Assembly (NCBI GenBank): GCA_037974665.1 | Contig: CM075769.1 | Coordinates: 23,958,139 to 24,022,138 of the forward strand | Reading direction: 5' to 3' | Length of the DNA stretch: 64,000 nucleotides | DNA from: Ehretia macrophylla | Lineage: Eukaryota > Streptophyta > Magnoliopsida > Boraginales > Ehretiaceae | Program-made: the position numbers and the translations under genes | Notes under the pieces: generated by a model | Told to the model about the DNA's origin: nothing | The model's input: the letters and a program-made list of their open reading frames with translations, nothing else | Databases searched by the model: none | Part shown: positions 26,300-38,400 of the stretch, in pieces | How the letters are laid out: each line of letters starts with the position of its first letter | Numbering within the stretch: position 1 is the stretch's first letter

Positions 26300-27530
26300 T
26301 GAACCCGCTGCTGCTGAGGTGCACCACCTGTAGGTCAACCCTGATAACCTTGGGTCGTTGCCTGACCCTCAGACCTTTGAAATCTAGGGTAATCCCTCGG
26401 CCTGTGCTGATTGCTGCTGCAACCCAAACATCTTCCTGCCTTCACCCTACAGTCGGCCTCCAAATGGCCCTGATGTTTGCAGTAAGTACACTGCGGTGAT
26501 GAAGCACTAATACTGCCGCTCGAAGACCCAAAAGCTAAAAAAGTAGCTGTACCAGCCTGCTGCTGGGGTCTCACAACACTAGGCCTATATTGACCCTGAG
26601 ACTGGGCCGGCCTATATTATGACTGAGCCTGGAAGGAGCCCTGCTGAAACTAGGGCCTATAGAAACCCTACTGACCCTGCGGTCTGAAAGAGCTCTGCTG
26701 TATTGGCGGCCTATACACACCTTGCTGACCTTGTAGCTGAAATGACCTCTTACTAGGCTGACTAGGTCCGATCTGTTTCCCTTTCCTCTTTTCCAACCTA
26801 GATGCCACCTCAAAAGCCTCAAAAAATACATCATACTGATTCTGGGCCATTGCATCCTGAATCTCTGGCCTCAAACCAAACATAAACCTCTGAGTCTTAC
26901 ACTTCTCATCTACTACAAATTCCAGTGCAAACCGGGACAGTCTGGTAAAATTGGCCTCGTACTTGGCCACTGTAGAATCACCCTGAACCAAAGATAGGAA
27001 CTCTGCCTCTCTCCGTTCTCACGTAATCCTCGGAATGTATTTAGCCCGAAACGCCCTAAGAAAGGTATCCCAAACATAAGGAGTACCTAGTGCCTCCCAA
27101 ACGGCTTTCACTGTACGCCACCACTCTTTGGCCTCATCATCAAACAAATAAACTGCAAAAATGACTTTCCTCTCGTCGATGTAATCCAAAGGATCAAAAA
27201 TCTTCTCAATCTTGTTGATCCATGCCACCACCTTCCTATCATCTGGCTCGCCCTGGAATCTCAGTGGATCGTAACCCAAGAATTCCTTCAACGTATTTCG
27301 CCCGTGGTAACCACCCTGTGTATTCATCATCTATGCCTGGACAGCCTGTGCCTGGGTAGCCTGCCCTGCTAATAACTATGCCTGTCCTGCCATGATTTCC
27401 GTCATTCTATCCATAGCTGCAGCAATACGGCCATTACCCCGATCTCGGCCTAGTGCCACATTACCCGGTGCTTCATTATCTGCCTCCGGCTTACCTCTTG
27501 TTCTCGTTCAACCCGCTATTCTACTAACAA
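26300..27530 (-). pseudogene. Element C gag remnant
   Basis: Capsid-type gag sequence at about 26.7-27.3 kb (FQGEPDDRK and EEWW-like motifs). A Gln/Pro/Arg-rich spacer and CCHC knuckles follow near 26.4-26.5 kb. It aligns with D's gag throughout. Broken. Confidence 0.88.
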
Positions 27531-27795
27531 AGAGTTAGCATAGGTTATAAAACATAGACAGACTATAGACAATTAATAGCACATAAGCAACACACTCACA
27601 TAAGGCACATAAATCACTTAAGTATCAATCACATAAACAAATTGATCACACAATCACATAGTGACTAAATCTCATAATCACATAATCACTTAATCATATT
27701 AACACATATTTCATTTTTCTTTCACTTCATACATACTTTCATGCTAAGACCATTACCCATATTCCGAGAATACCCTGGCTGACAACTAAACATGC

Positions 27796-27807
27796 ACTCT
27801 GATACCA
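27796..27807 (-). other. Primer-binding site, element C
   Basis: ACTCTGATACCA on the plus strand, one base different from the site in the other elements; it lies directly inside the 5' LTR. Confidence 0.85.
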
Positions 27808-27812
27808 CTTAA

Positions 27813-30153
27813 TGTCACGCCCCAACTCGACCCTTCCTATGATCAGTCAGGATGTAATGAAATTCGGCAGCATAACGACAGTAACACGGACATCAGGGCT
27901 CTAAACCAACCCTTTAGAACATCATACAACCAACTCCACAAACCACCAATCAACTCCACAAACAAGTTAACAACATACATCACAACCATATTATACATTA
28001 AGCATTCTTTCAACAATTCATTCATAGTTATACGCTTCTGTTCCAACACAATACATAGGCCATACAATACAAAGCAAAATAGATTATAAACCAATCTAGT
28101 AATCTAGTCATGATTGAAAGAAAGACTACTAAACTAGCATACATAAGACATTAAGTTTAAGTAGGTCATTTAATACAACATATTACAACAATTAAGACAA
28201 ACTCATAGCAATGACTCCTGCACATAAGACTCGTCCACGTAGGGCACATTCACAGCTTCCTGAGGCATATACCCATAATCTGGTTCGGTAACACCTACTT
28301 GTAGATAACGAATGGGAGTGAGCTTATATAAAACAAGCCTAGTGAGAAATTAATAGATCTTTAACACATAACAAATATCAACATCAATATAAACATAACA
28401 ATAATCATAACCAATCAATAAGGATACTCTAGTTGGTGTAGCTCCAAACACTATCACGATCTCAACCATCTTCTTATAACTCCCCATTACTCACATACCC
28501 GAGGTACCTCACTAGCCCCTCCCTCCATAGCACCTTCGCCCATGCGAGCTGGGGGTAGTCAATGATAGTCATGCCGTTATCAACCTGACAGCCCAACGCT
28601 ACCCGAGAGGTAGCACACACATAGCAAGACTCATGACAATAATAATAATCATTCATATCACAAGATGACAACAAAGTAGGTTGCCTATCTCCTGGCTTCA
28701 TCAATAATCAATCAATTAACATAATTTCAACAACATAACATAAATTAATCAAATAAACAACTAACAACTAAGTTAGATGACAAAGTAGGCCACCCAATTT
28801 AACATGCATTAAACCACACAACCAAACCCAAGTCTAATCAACAACAACCCATGATTCAACCACTCAAACACCATCCAAACAACTAAAGGAATTATTTCAA
28901 CATTTAAAGAAACCAATCCGATAAAAGTCATAACTTACGTTCTACTAATCCGATAACCTCCAAACTAGTTTCTATCACTCACCCACTCAAGCAACAACAT
29001 AAGTCCCCTCAGAAACCAACCATAATCCATCCAAATCAAGCCCAACAACCCTAAAACCCTAATGCAGCATGGCTGAATTTTCCGGACTTTCACCACGACA
29101 TCACAATCAAAATTTTGGCATTACAACATTACTACCACGTATTTAACAAACTTCTAGAAGCTAACAGCAATCAATTCCATCCACCACAACAACAATTATT
29201 CCACATTTAGCCAAATTCTCAACTTTAATACTCGAAAAATAGAAATACATGCTACCACGGTTCAAAACAGCTATAAACCCATATAAATGATCCTTAGCAT
29301 CTACTGAGCAATAATCTAAAGACAGTTTAGCATTTCACCGGCTAAATAAATAGTTATATGAAATGGCATAAAAATAGCACTTTGAGATCTAAAAATTTTC
29401 TCTCACTTTGATCCGAAACAATCCTAGGAATGCGTGCAATGCGTGCCCAACAAGCAGAATCTAGCTCGGTTTGCGAAACTACGGACAAAAACTAAGTTTT
29501 TCAAGTGAATTTTGCTTGGAAAACCTTTGAAATTTTCTCCCTTTTTCTCTCTATGAAGTCTCGGTCTTGTGTGTGTTTGTGAGTGTATTTTGTGAGCTTT
29601 TTAGTGTATGTTGATGCTTATAAGCTCAAAGTCAACAAAAATATAAAAGTCAAAGGTGAACACTTGTTAGTTTTTTTAGTATTTTAGTTGTTTAGACTAT
29701 TTTTTTTAGTATATTGCTCACAACTACATGCAATTAACTCCTAGACTAGTTTAAGTAGCATATTTTTAGTTGACAAAGAGTTTCACATGCAAACATTTTC
29801 ACCCGACTCGGTTTAAAACTAGATTTTCACAAAAGAAGGTGTAAAAACCCTTTTAAATTCATAAACCGATTTGAAATCCATTTTTATCAGACACGGGTCT
29901 ATTAATATCCGAGGACTAGATTTTAAAACGTTTAAAAAACCCGTGTAAAAATTTTAGCTGGCGTGCGATCAAAACACTTTTTATAAAAACCGACGATAAA
30001 ATTTATGATGCTGTTTTTTATGAAAATTTCATGAATGCATACTTAGCATATAATAGGAATATAAATCATAGAATTAGTGCATTCTAACTCATATAACACA
30101 TAAACAAGTCAAATCATGCAAATCTAGGCTAAGACGAATTATGAGATTTCACA
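27813..30153 (-). repeat. Element C 5' LTR
   Basis: 2341 bp, TGTGAAATC at the outer end on the minus strand. The conserved short reading frame is at 28203-28280. Confidence 0.92.
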
Positions 30154-30158
30154 GATGT

Positions 30159-31428
30159 ACCCTGAATCCTATGACCCAACACCCCCTACAATCTCCGGAC
30201 TAGGGGAGAGTAGGAATGGGACCATAGTAGTCGAGGTATACCAGCAAGCCTGCCGCCGGCTGGAGTTTCCCGACACTACCATGCCCAATTGGTTACGCAA
30301 CCACGATACGATTCACACGAAGCAACAATAACAATATATATTCGACAAACACAAATGAGGGACAACAAAGTAGGTTGCCCTCACATATAAGTTACAATAT
30401 AAGTATAAGCAGTATAACAAAATTAGACATGTTCGATCAAAGAAGCCAAAATCATACCACGCAGAAAACTTCATCAAATGTCTAAACAATCTAACCAAAT
30501 ATATTTTAACATTTAACCAACTACATACAAGCCATTTACAAGCAATTAACCCAACTTAAGCATTTTTCCTTCTTTCCAAACTATTTCAATTTCGAGCACA
30601 CACAGATCATAGGGTACACAATCCACAAACTAGCTATACTACAACTCTAGGGACAGTTTATGGCACCACTTGACGTTAGGAAAACCTATTTTAACTAGGT
30701 TAAGCGCAAAAACCCCGAAGGCTCTGAGGTGCATTTGAATTACAAGTACCTAAATCAACCTCCAATTTGGTGCCATAAAAGCATATTAAGCACTATCACA
30801 CCTAATATAGGCTAAATATATTGTTCAATTGCACCCGAATTCACTTTTCGTGTAAAGCTCCTTTTGAATTTTAGCTAATTATGCAAATTCTATCAAATTC
30901 TGAGCAAGCCAATCATATACAAGCATTGAACTACATTTATTAACACCTATAGCACCTATAGATAGCATCAATTCAAGCCTAGAACCAACTTTACACAAAA
31001 ATCCTAAAATTTACTATTTATTGTCTTCCTTAAATTAACCTTAAGCAAAAACTCCACAACCAAGGCATTTAGCTACACAAAACAAGTCTCTATATCATGT
31101 ATACACTTTATTACACAAGATTTAAGCATAATATAAACAATTATCATCAAATCTAGAAATTTGAATTTCAAACATAAACATAACAAATGCGAAATTATGC
31201 AATATCCCTCACCAAAATAGGTTGTAGAAGGTTGGTTGAAGCTCTAGACACTTGAATCCCAGCTTGAATTGAAGCAACAAGGCAAGACTTAGAACAATTT
31301 TTTTTTCTTTTTCTCCTTGAAGGCCGTCGGCCATGGCATAGCTTTTTGCTCTTTTTTTTCTTCTTTTTTGCTTGTATTATATGTATGTATGTATAATATA
31401 GATATAATAGGTAGATGGGTTGGGCTTT
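30159..31428 (-). repeat. LTR B, middle segment
   Basis: Sits between elements C and A. It includes the conserved core (30159-30320), with the GGTTACGCAACC relative of the palindrome, and a GTGAGGGATATTGC-like block near 31200 that matches the GTGAGGGATTTCA block of other LTRs. The 86-aa minus ORF near 31195-31455 crosses the boundary of A and is not a gene. Confidence 0.8.
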
Positions 31429-32906
31429 TATGACGCCCGAGAATTTGCCATGCATTTAATTACTGTTGCATCCCTTATCTGCGCATTTACTTCTATGCCT
31501 TATTAACTGACTTGTGACTACTATTCACTTCGTTTTTAAAATGCTTTCTATTAGTTAACTAGCATTTTTATTAAATCATATTAATTATAAAAGTAGTGGG
31601 AAAAATGTGCTTTTGAGCTTAAGGCGTTAGGAAGGCTCGTTTAGAAAATAATTTTAGAAGTCAAGTGAATAGTGTTACGTAATAACTTTATAGATTTAAT
31701 TAGTTAACCAATGTGTCACCCCTTAGACTCGCTTTTAAAGCTTACTACGCGTATTATATTAGACCACTCAAGCGCCCAAAGGACCCCACCTCAACTCAAC
31801 CCTTATTATATCACACTTTAACTCATATATCACACAACAACAAAAAAAATAAAAGCTGAATGGCACTGTAGCAAACCCGACAGCCTTCTCTTGCCTTTTG
31901 AGGATTTTTGCTTCTTCAAATCATCAATTCAAGCCATGCCAAGCCTCGAGCAACTAGTGTAGGGTGTTTGCAAGGTTCCTAGGTGCTCCTACGCGTAGTG
32001 GTGAGGGATTTCATAGCTTGTTTTTGCATTTTTAAATAATTGCTCATTTCTTGAATCGTTGGAAATATGATTAAATGCCATTGTAAATGTTATTTATGCT
32101 AATGTACTATCTATATGAATGCTAGAGAACACTTTTGAACCGTCGTTTCGCAATTTAAACGGTTAGAATCGTTAGTTTGATTTCTAGGGTGAATAGTGAC
32201 GTTTTTTCTAGGGTTTTGTGTAATTGTTCGAATTGGCTTGAATTAATGCTTCTAATTGATGCCTTAGGTACTAGTGAAGATAATCAAATAGCCCCGTACA
32301 CTTGCATTGCCCTTAAATCGCCTAAAAATGGAAAATAGCCGACTTTAAGTTGGGGCTTTCGGGGTTAATGCGATTCCGGGTGGATTCGGGCTTCAATTCT
32401 AGTTTCCTTAGGCTACCTAGGTGCTATAGATACCTTGATATCCCTTGTTTGAAGCCCGGACAATGTAGGTGTGGTTTAAAGCCAAAAGAGGGAAATTGGG
32501 GCTTTCGGGGTAAACGCGGGCATTTGATTGAGTTCGAGGGTTGAAAGGGTACCTTGGGGGTTAGTTAGAAGGTTGGGAGAGTTTCTTTTGAAAATGAAAT
32601 CATTAACTTGGGTTTGGAAGAGAAATAGTATGTAAAATAAAGGGGTTTAAGTGCAATTTCGTTTGTCTCACATTACTAAACCCACGGCATGACTTCATGA
32701 GTGTTTATATGTGATATTAAGTTGGTTTGGAGCTTTTGGGGTAATCCTATGCTTATTTTGTATATGTTCACTTGTAAACTGCTTATTAACTTCTATATTT
32801 GCTTCTATCCTAATTGCAACGAGGTCAACCTACTTTGTTGATCCTCATAGGTGTTAATGCTTATATTATTGCTATTAACTTGCCATCGTTAAGTGCATTG
32901 CATAGT

Positions 32907-32918
32907 GGTTGCGCAACC
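32907..32918. promoter_or_regulatory. Perfect 12-bp palindrome GGTTGCGCAACC in conserved LTR core
   Basis: Present intact at 1558-1569 (F), 8856-8867 and 16392-16403 (G), and 32907-32918 and 40440-40451 (A), with altered forms in the F 3' LTR, H and B. It sits at the left edge of a block of about 200 bp that is the best conserved part of these LTRs. Function unknown: a protein-binding site or an RNA dimer contact are both possible. Confidence 0.6.
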
Positions 32919-33332
32919 ATAGTGTCGGGGCGGATGTGTTGAATATCGGCTGGGCGGCAGAGGGCTTGCCGGTGGATATTCAAACTCCGTACCCTATTCC
33001 CTCATTCGCCTGGTCCGGAGATTGCCAGGGGATGTTGGGTCGTAGGTTTCGGGGTACATCCGGAGTACACCCACTGGAGTGATTGGGGTTATGCCGGCTT
33101 ATCGTGATCGTGCTCGTGGTTCGTGGATCGTGATTGAAGACCAGTGAAGATTGGTGTATAGGGGATTGTTGAAATGTATCCTTTTTAATTGGGTGGTTAT
33201 TTAAGTTATCATTGATTCTTAAATTGTTAAAGTGTTATTGTTGTGTAATTGTATTATATGTTGCATTGCACGCCCCGGGACTATATCCCTCACTGGGCAA
33301 CAGTGGTTGCTCATACCTCGATATCTGTTTCA

Positions 33333-33407
33333 GGAGACGCTGAGGGTGATCCCCAGCTTGTTGATTTAGTTGAGGAAGAAGAAGTTCAGATCGAGCCTTT
33401 ACCTTAG
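33333..33407 (+). other. Conserved acidic short reading frame inside element A LTR
   Basis: 25 codons starting at the G of a TTTCAG tract: GDAEGDPQLV..., then EEEEVQ and EPLP before the stop. It is repeated at 40866-40940, and on the minus strand in G at 8361-8438 and 15898-15975 with mostly conservative changes (GDAEGDPQLVEVV, EPLP). H keeps a related frame near 18590-18660. It has no ATG of its own. It may be coding or a chance conserved segment. Confidence 0.4.
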
Positions 33408-33740
33408 TTGCTGTGTCTGATAACTTGAGGTGGTTAATGATTTTGTTGCTATGTGGAAGACTCATCTGATTACTTTATGTACTATTTTGTAGCCCAAGGG
33501 CTTTGTATATGCTTGTTGTATAAGTCGAAGATTAGATGGTTGGGTTGTAGCTTTAAAAGTCTATGAACTGTAATAACTTTTATTCTTGCCTTGTTTCCTT
33601 GCATGCTTGGGAGTGGATGGTTAATGTAGAATGCTTTACTCCTTAAGATGTTTTATTGATTTCTTAGAATGTTATGATTATAAGACTATGCTGTCAACTA
33701 GTTCTCGCATGCTTGTGTGTTTTGGAATTATTGTGCACTA

Positions 33741-33759
33741 TAAGGCTCGGATGGCCTTA
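33741..33759 (+). promoter_or_regulatory. Conserved hairpin TAAGGC-loop-GCCTTA near LTR 3' end
   Basis: Also at 2339-2357, 17953-17971 and 41274-41292, near 19020, and on the minus strand in both G LTRs; a variant lies near 59444. The stem is AAGGC/GCCTT with the loop TCGGATG. It lies about 160 bp before the LTR end in A. It could be part of R or a 3'-end signal, but the sequence does not settle this. Confidence 0.5.
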
Positions 33760-33922
33760 TAGCTTTGTTGTTTAATTGAGAAAAGTTGTATTGTATTGTT
33801 GGGACCTTGTTTAAGTGTTTACAGGTTTTCAGAATGTCCACGGTACAGGGGAGACTCTGTCCGTGTGTCGGGTCCGGACTTAACCTTTAGCTTGGGGGTT
33901 GGGTCGGGGCGTGACATTTAAG

Positions 33923-33934
33923 TGGTATCAGAGC
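33923..33934 (+). other. Primer-binding site, element A
   Basis: TGGTATCAGAGC, six bases after the LTR end; tRNA-Met type. Confidence 0.92.
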
Positions 33935-34266
33935 TATAGATTGCATGAAGCCGGGTTAAATTTCTCGGTCTATGGGTAGAGATTTGTTATGTGACTTTGT
34001 GAATACATGAGTCCTTGATTTTGATTGACCTAAGTGAAATTTGAATAAGGAATGAACATGCTAGCATGGAAATAGAATATCAAGAGTCTAGAATGTCAAG
34101 TATGATCTAGTGATTTATGTTTACTTCGAGAATGTGGAATATTTATTTGAATTCCTATGTACTTGACTTTATGTGAATCTAATTGGACTTTTCTTTATAT
34201 GTTTACTTATAAATTGCATATATACATATATACCTGTCATAACACTTTGCATTCTAGCTATTCGTG

Positions 34267-35450
34267 ATGGGGCCTCGCCGTCGTGCTGATAATCCGAATG
34301 TTGGTGGAGAACCCGAGGGGGTACAAGGGCAAGAAGCTGAGGTGGCCGAAAATGCACCGCAGGTTCAAGAGCCGAGCACTGCACAGATCTTGGCCACGAT
34401 GGCCACAGCTATGAATACTATCGCCCAGTTTGTTACACAACAGGGTCAACCAGGGGTCGTTGCAGGTAATCAGGCTGCGAGAGCCGGAGGTAGTGGTCCT
34501 ACCGGAGGGAATCTGTATGATCGGTTTATACATCATGGGGCTTATACTTTCTTTGGGGAGCCGGACGATATGAAAGCTGAGATGTGGCTAAGGAAGTTCG
34601 AGAGAGTGGCAGCGATATTGGAGTGCCATGATGACAGAAAGATTACTTATGCTACTTTCCTTCTCGAGGGTGATGCTGAAGATTGGTGGAATACCATCAG
34701 TGAGAAATGGGTAGCTGAGGGAGGTCATCATTCGTGGGCCGACTTTGTCCGAGAATTTCGAGACAAGTATATATCGGTAGTTGCCCGCGAGAGGCGTCAG
34801 ACTGAGTTCATAAACTTGAGGCAGGGAAGTATGACGGTAGATCAATACGAGGCTACTTTTACCCGGCTTTCCCGTTATGCACCAGCTTTAATTCAGCCGG
34901 AGGACATGAAGATTCAGAGGTTCATCATGGGTTTGAGGAGAGATATTATGCTGAACTTGTCTTCAAATGATTTTCCTAACTATGCTGCAGTAGTCCGAGC
35001 TGCCTCGAGATATGAGAAACGGAAAGCCGATGTATTAGCCGAGACCAGTCAATCGAGTAAACGGTTTCAGTCTCAGAGTCAAGGGTACTAGGGGCAGGCT
35101 GTATCAGTTGGGCAGAGTTCGCAGCCGAGACAGACTCAGAGTTACACAGGGCCTACTCAGACTCAGGCACGACCAGTTCAGAGTCAGACTCAGAGTCAGT
35201 TCTGTCCAGCAGTTTCCCGTTCGCAGCAGGGTAGTTCAGCTACCTCTACTTACAGAGCTCCTTCGGGAGGCACTGTTGCAAGACGTCACCAGCAGTGCAG
35301 CTTCTGTCAGCATCAGGGTCACACTGAGGATGTTTGTTGGAAGAAACATAACAAGTGTACAGGTTGCGGCAGTGATCAGCACAGGGTTAAAGACTGTCAG
35401 AAATTTAAGAACCCTAGGGGTCAGACATCAGCTCAGAACTCTCAAACCAG
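34267..35450 (+). pseudogene. Element A gag
   Basis: Begins at the ATG at 34267 (MGPRRRADNP), about 350 bp after the LTR. The N-terminal part is Gln/Ala-rich. A capsid-type gag domain with WLRKFERVAAILE, LLEGDAEDWW and YEATFTRLSRY motifs occupies about 34.55-35.05 kb. A Ser/Gln/Arg-rich linker follows, then a pair of CCHC zinc knuckles near 35.29-35.40 kb. It would assemble the particle and package element RNA. It is part of an element with about three breaks, so I annotate it as a fossil rather than an active gene. Confidence 0.93.
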
Positions 35451-35499
35451 GGCCCCAGCTGCAGCACCACCACCACGAGGCCAGGCCCGAGTATTTGCT

Positions 35500-38400
35500 T
35501 TGGATGCCGAGGAGCTTCCGGACACTACCGCTGTGGTAGAAGGTATTTTTCTTCTTAATGATCAATCAGTTAAGGTTTTAATTGATTCCGGGGCTTCGCA
35601 TTCTTTTATTACTCCTACTTGTGCACAAAATGCTAAATTGAAACATGATAAACTGTTGCATGAGATTGTGGTTTATACTCCTATGGGTCCGAAGTTTGTT
35701 ACTAGATCTATTTGCAGAGCATGTAGCATATTTATTGAAGGTCGTGTTTTTCCTGCTGATTTGATTATCCTACCCTTCAATGACTTTGAAATTATATTGG
35801 GGATGGACTGGTTAAGTAAATATTATGCCCAGCTTGATTGTAGAAAGAAGATTGTGTATCTAGAGATGCCTAACCAACCCGTACTTAAAATAGTTGGTAG
35901 TAGAAAATCTACGGGAACTCCTATTATTTCTTCTATTAGGGCATCTAAATTATTGAGCAAGGGTTGTGAGGCTTATCTTGCTTATTTGATTAATCAACCT
36001 GGGGATCAACTGAAATTGAATGATGTACCTATCGTGAGAGAGTTTCCGGGGGTCTTTCCTGAGGAATTACCTGGGTTACCGCCTGATAGAGAGATAGAGT
36101 TCATGATTGATTTATTGCCGGGGACTTCACCTATCTCTAGGACTCCGTACAGAATGGCTCCACCTGAGTTGCAGGAATTGAAAGTTCAATTGCAGGGCTT
36201 GCTTGAGAAGGGATTCATTCAGCCGAGTTCTTCACCGTGGGGTGCGCCAGTTCTCTTCGTTAAAAAGAAAGACGGATCTCTTCGCCTATGCATCGATTAC
36301 CGGGGTCTTAATCAGGTAACCATCAAAAATAAATATCCTTTGCCTTTAATCGAAGAGTTGTTTGATCAGTTGCAAGGCGCCAGGGTATTCTCTAAATTTG
36401 ATCTAAGGCAGGGCTATTATCAACTGAGGATTAAGAAAGATGATGTTCCTAAAACTGCCTTCAGAACTCGATATGGCCATTATGAGTTTGTTGTCTTGCC
36501 GTTTGGTCTTACTAATGCTCCCGCCGCATTCATGGATTTAATGCAGAGGGTATTCCGTCCTTATCTGGATCGATTTGTAGTCATATTTATTGATGACATC
36601 CTTGTTTATTCTAAATCTGAGGCGGAACATGAACAACATCTCAGAATTGTGTTACAGACCCTTCAGGAGCATCGGTTATTTGCAAAGTTTAGCAAATGTG
36701 AATTCTGGCTTAAGCAAGTTGCTTTTCTTGGCCATATTATCTCGCAGGATGGTATTTCTGTTGATCCAGCGAAGATCGAAGTTGTGTTATCTTGGAAACG
36801 ACCTGAAACTGTCACGGAAATTCGTAGCTTCCTTGGTTTAGCTGGGTATTATCGGAGGTTTGTAAAGGATTTCTCTAAGATTGCAGGACCTTTAACTCAG
36901 CTTACTCAGAAGAAAACAGTATTTGACTGGAATGATAAATGTGAGGCCAGCTTCCAGGAATTGAAGAAGAGATTGACTACAGCTCCTATTCTTGCTTTAC
37001 CTGAGGGTTATGATAATCTGGTGATCTACAGTGATGCTTCGAAGGAAGGTCTGGGTTGTGTATTGATGCAGAATGGCAGGGTTATTGCTTATGCTTCCAG
37101 GAAACTGAAGCCTTATGAACTCAACTATCCGACTCATGATCTTGAACTTGCAGCTATCATTCTTGCGTTAAAGAAATGGCGCCATTATCTCTGGGGCAAC
37201 AAGTTTGAAATCTTTACAGATCATAAGAGCTTGAAATATCTGTTTTCACAGAAAGAGTTGAACATGAGGCAGAGGCGTTGGCTGGAATTACTAGAGGACT
37301 ATAACTGCACTATTAACTATCTTCCAGGTAAGGCCAATATTGTTGCTGATGCTTTGAGTCGAAAGGCTACTGTTGCTAGCTTGATTATCAAGAATTGGGA
37401 ATCCATGGAAGAATTGTGCTTATGGAAGCCTAGTACTTCAAATTCTGGTATTCAATTTGCAAGTTTGCAGATTCAATCTCTATTGTTATCCAGGATTCGA
37501 GAAGCTCAACAGGCTGATCTTCAATTGTTGAAAGTCTTAGAGAATTCTAAAGGGGGAGAGTCGGATTTCAAACTGCACGACGATGGTATTCTCAAATTCA
37601 AAGGTAGAATCTGTATTCCGAATGATCCAACTCTGAAGAAGGATATTCTTGCTGAGGCACACAGTTCCAGATATACTATCCATCCAGGCAGTACGAAAAT
37701 GTATAAAGATTTGAAGCAGAATTTCTGGTGGAATAATATGAAGAGAGAAATTGCTGACTATGTTGCCCGATGTCTTACCTGTCAGAAAGTTAAAGCAGAA
37801 CATCAGAGACCTGCAGGGTTGTTGTAGCCTTTGGCTATTCCTGTTTGGAAATGGGATCATATTACTATGGATTTCGTATCCGATTTACCGAGGTCTTCGA
37901 GGGGTAACGACTCAGTCTGGGTTATTGTGGATAGACTGACCAAGACTTCTCATTTTATAGCTAAAAAGAAGTCTGATTCTCTTGATAAACTGGTAGAGTT
38001 GTATATTGAGAACGTGGTCCGACTTCATGGAATTCCAAAGAGTATTGTGTCGGATAGAGATCCCAGATTCACATCTCAGTTCTGGCAGAAGATTCAGAAA
38101 GCTTTGGGCACGAATTTGAATTTCAGTACAGCTTATCATCCTCAGACAGATGGTCAATCCGAGAGAACTATCTTGATCCTTGAGGATATGTTGCGGGCTT
38201 GCATTCTGGACTTCGGTAAAAGTTGGGAGAAATATTTGCCACTAGCAGAGTTCGCCTACAACAATAGTTATCAAGCTACTATTGGTATGGCACCTTATGA
38301 GGCACTGTATGGGCGTAAATGTCGGTCTCCTCTCTACTGGGATGATGTTGGTGAGATGAAGACTATCGACCCTACTCTCTTACCTGAAATGAACAAAATG

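Larger units (their letters stand above)
20480..30153 (-). mobile_element. Element C: full-length Ty3/gypsy chromovirus, second family (same as D), degraded
   Basis: 9674-bp minus-strand element in solo LTR B, flanked by gatgt at 20475-20479 and 30154-30158. LTRs are 20480-22825 (3') and 27813-30153 (5'). The interior has a PBS, gag, protease, RT, RNase H, integrase and chromodomain in order on the minus strand. LTR and protein sequences match element D far better than A or G, so C and D are a second chromovirus family. The LTRs differ by several percent, and the coding region is broken at well over ten places, so it is older than D and A (a few million years). Confidence 0.95.
31429..33916 (+). 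repeat. Element A 5' LTR
   Basis: 2488 bp, ends GGGGCGTGACA. A TATA-like tract (TTATTATATCAC) lies near 31801-31815. Conserved items are GTGAGGGATTTCA near 32002, the core block 32880-33110 with the palindrome at 32907-32918, the CCCTCACTGGGCAACA box near 33290, the acidic frame 33333-33407, the hairpin 33741-33759 and the terminal box 33825-33860. Confidence 0.97.

Noticed and set aside
32350-32544. 64-aa ORF in A's 5' LTR, identical at 39883-40077
   Set aside because: The identity only reflects the young LTR pair. The frame is not kept in G or F, and there is no domain or codon signal.
33923-33934. tRNA-like sequence
   Set aside because: Only the 12-base match to the tRNA-Met 3' end used as a primer site; there is no cloverleaf around it, and the same holds for the other elements.
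34258-34845. Minus-strand ORFs opposite A's gag
   Set aside because: Shadows of gag in other frames with no family match. The same applies to ORFs opposite pol in all four coding elements.
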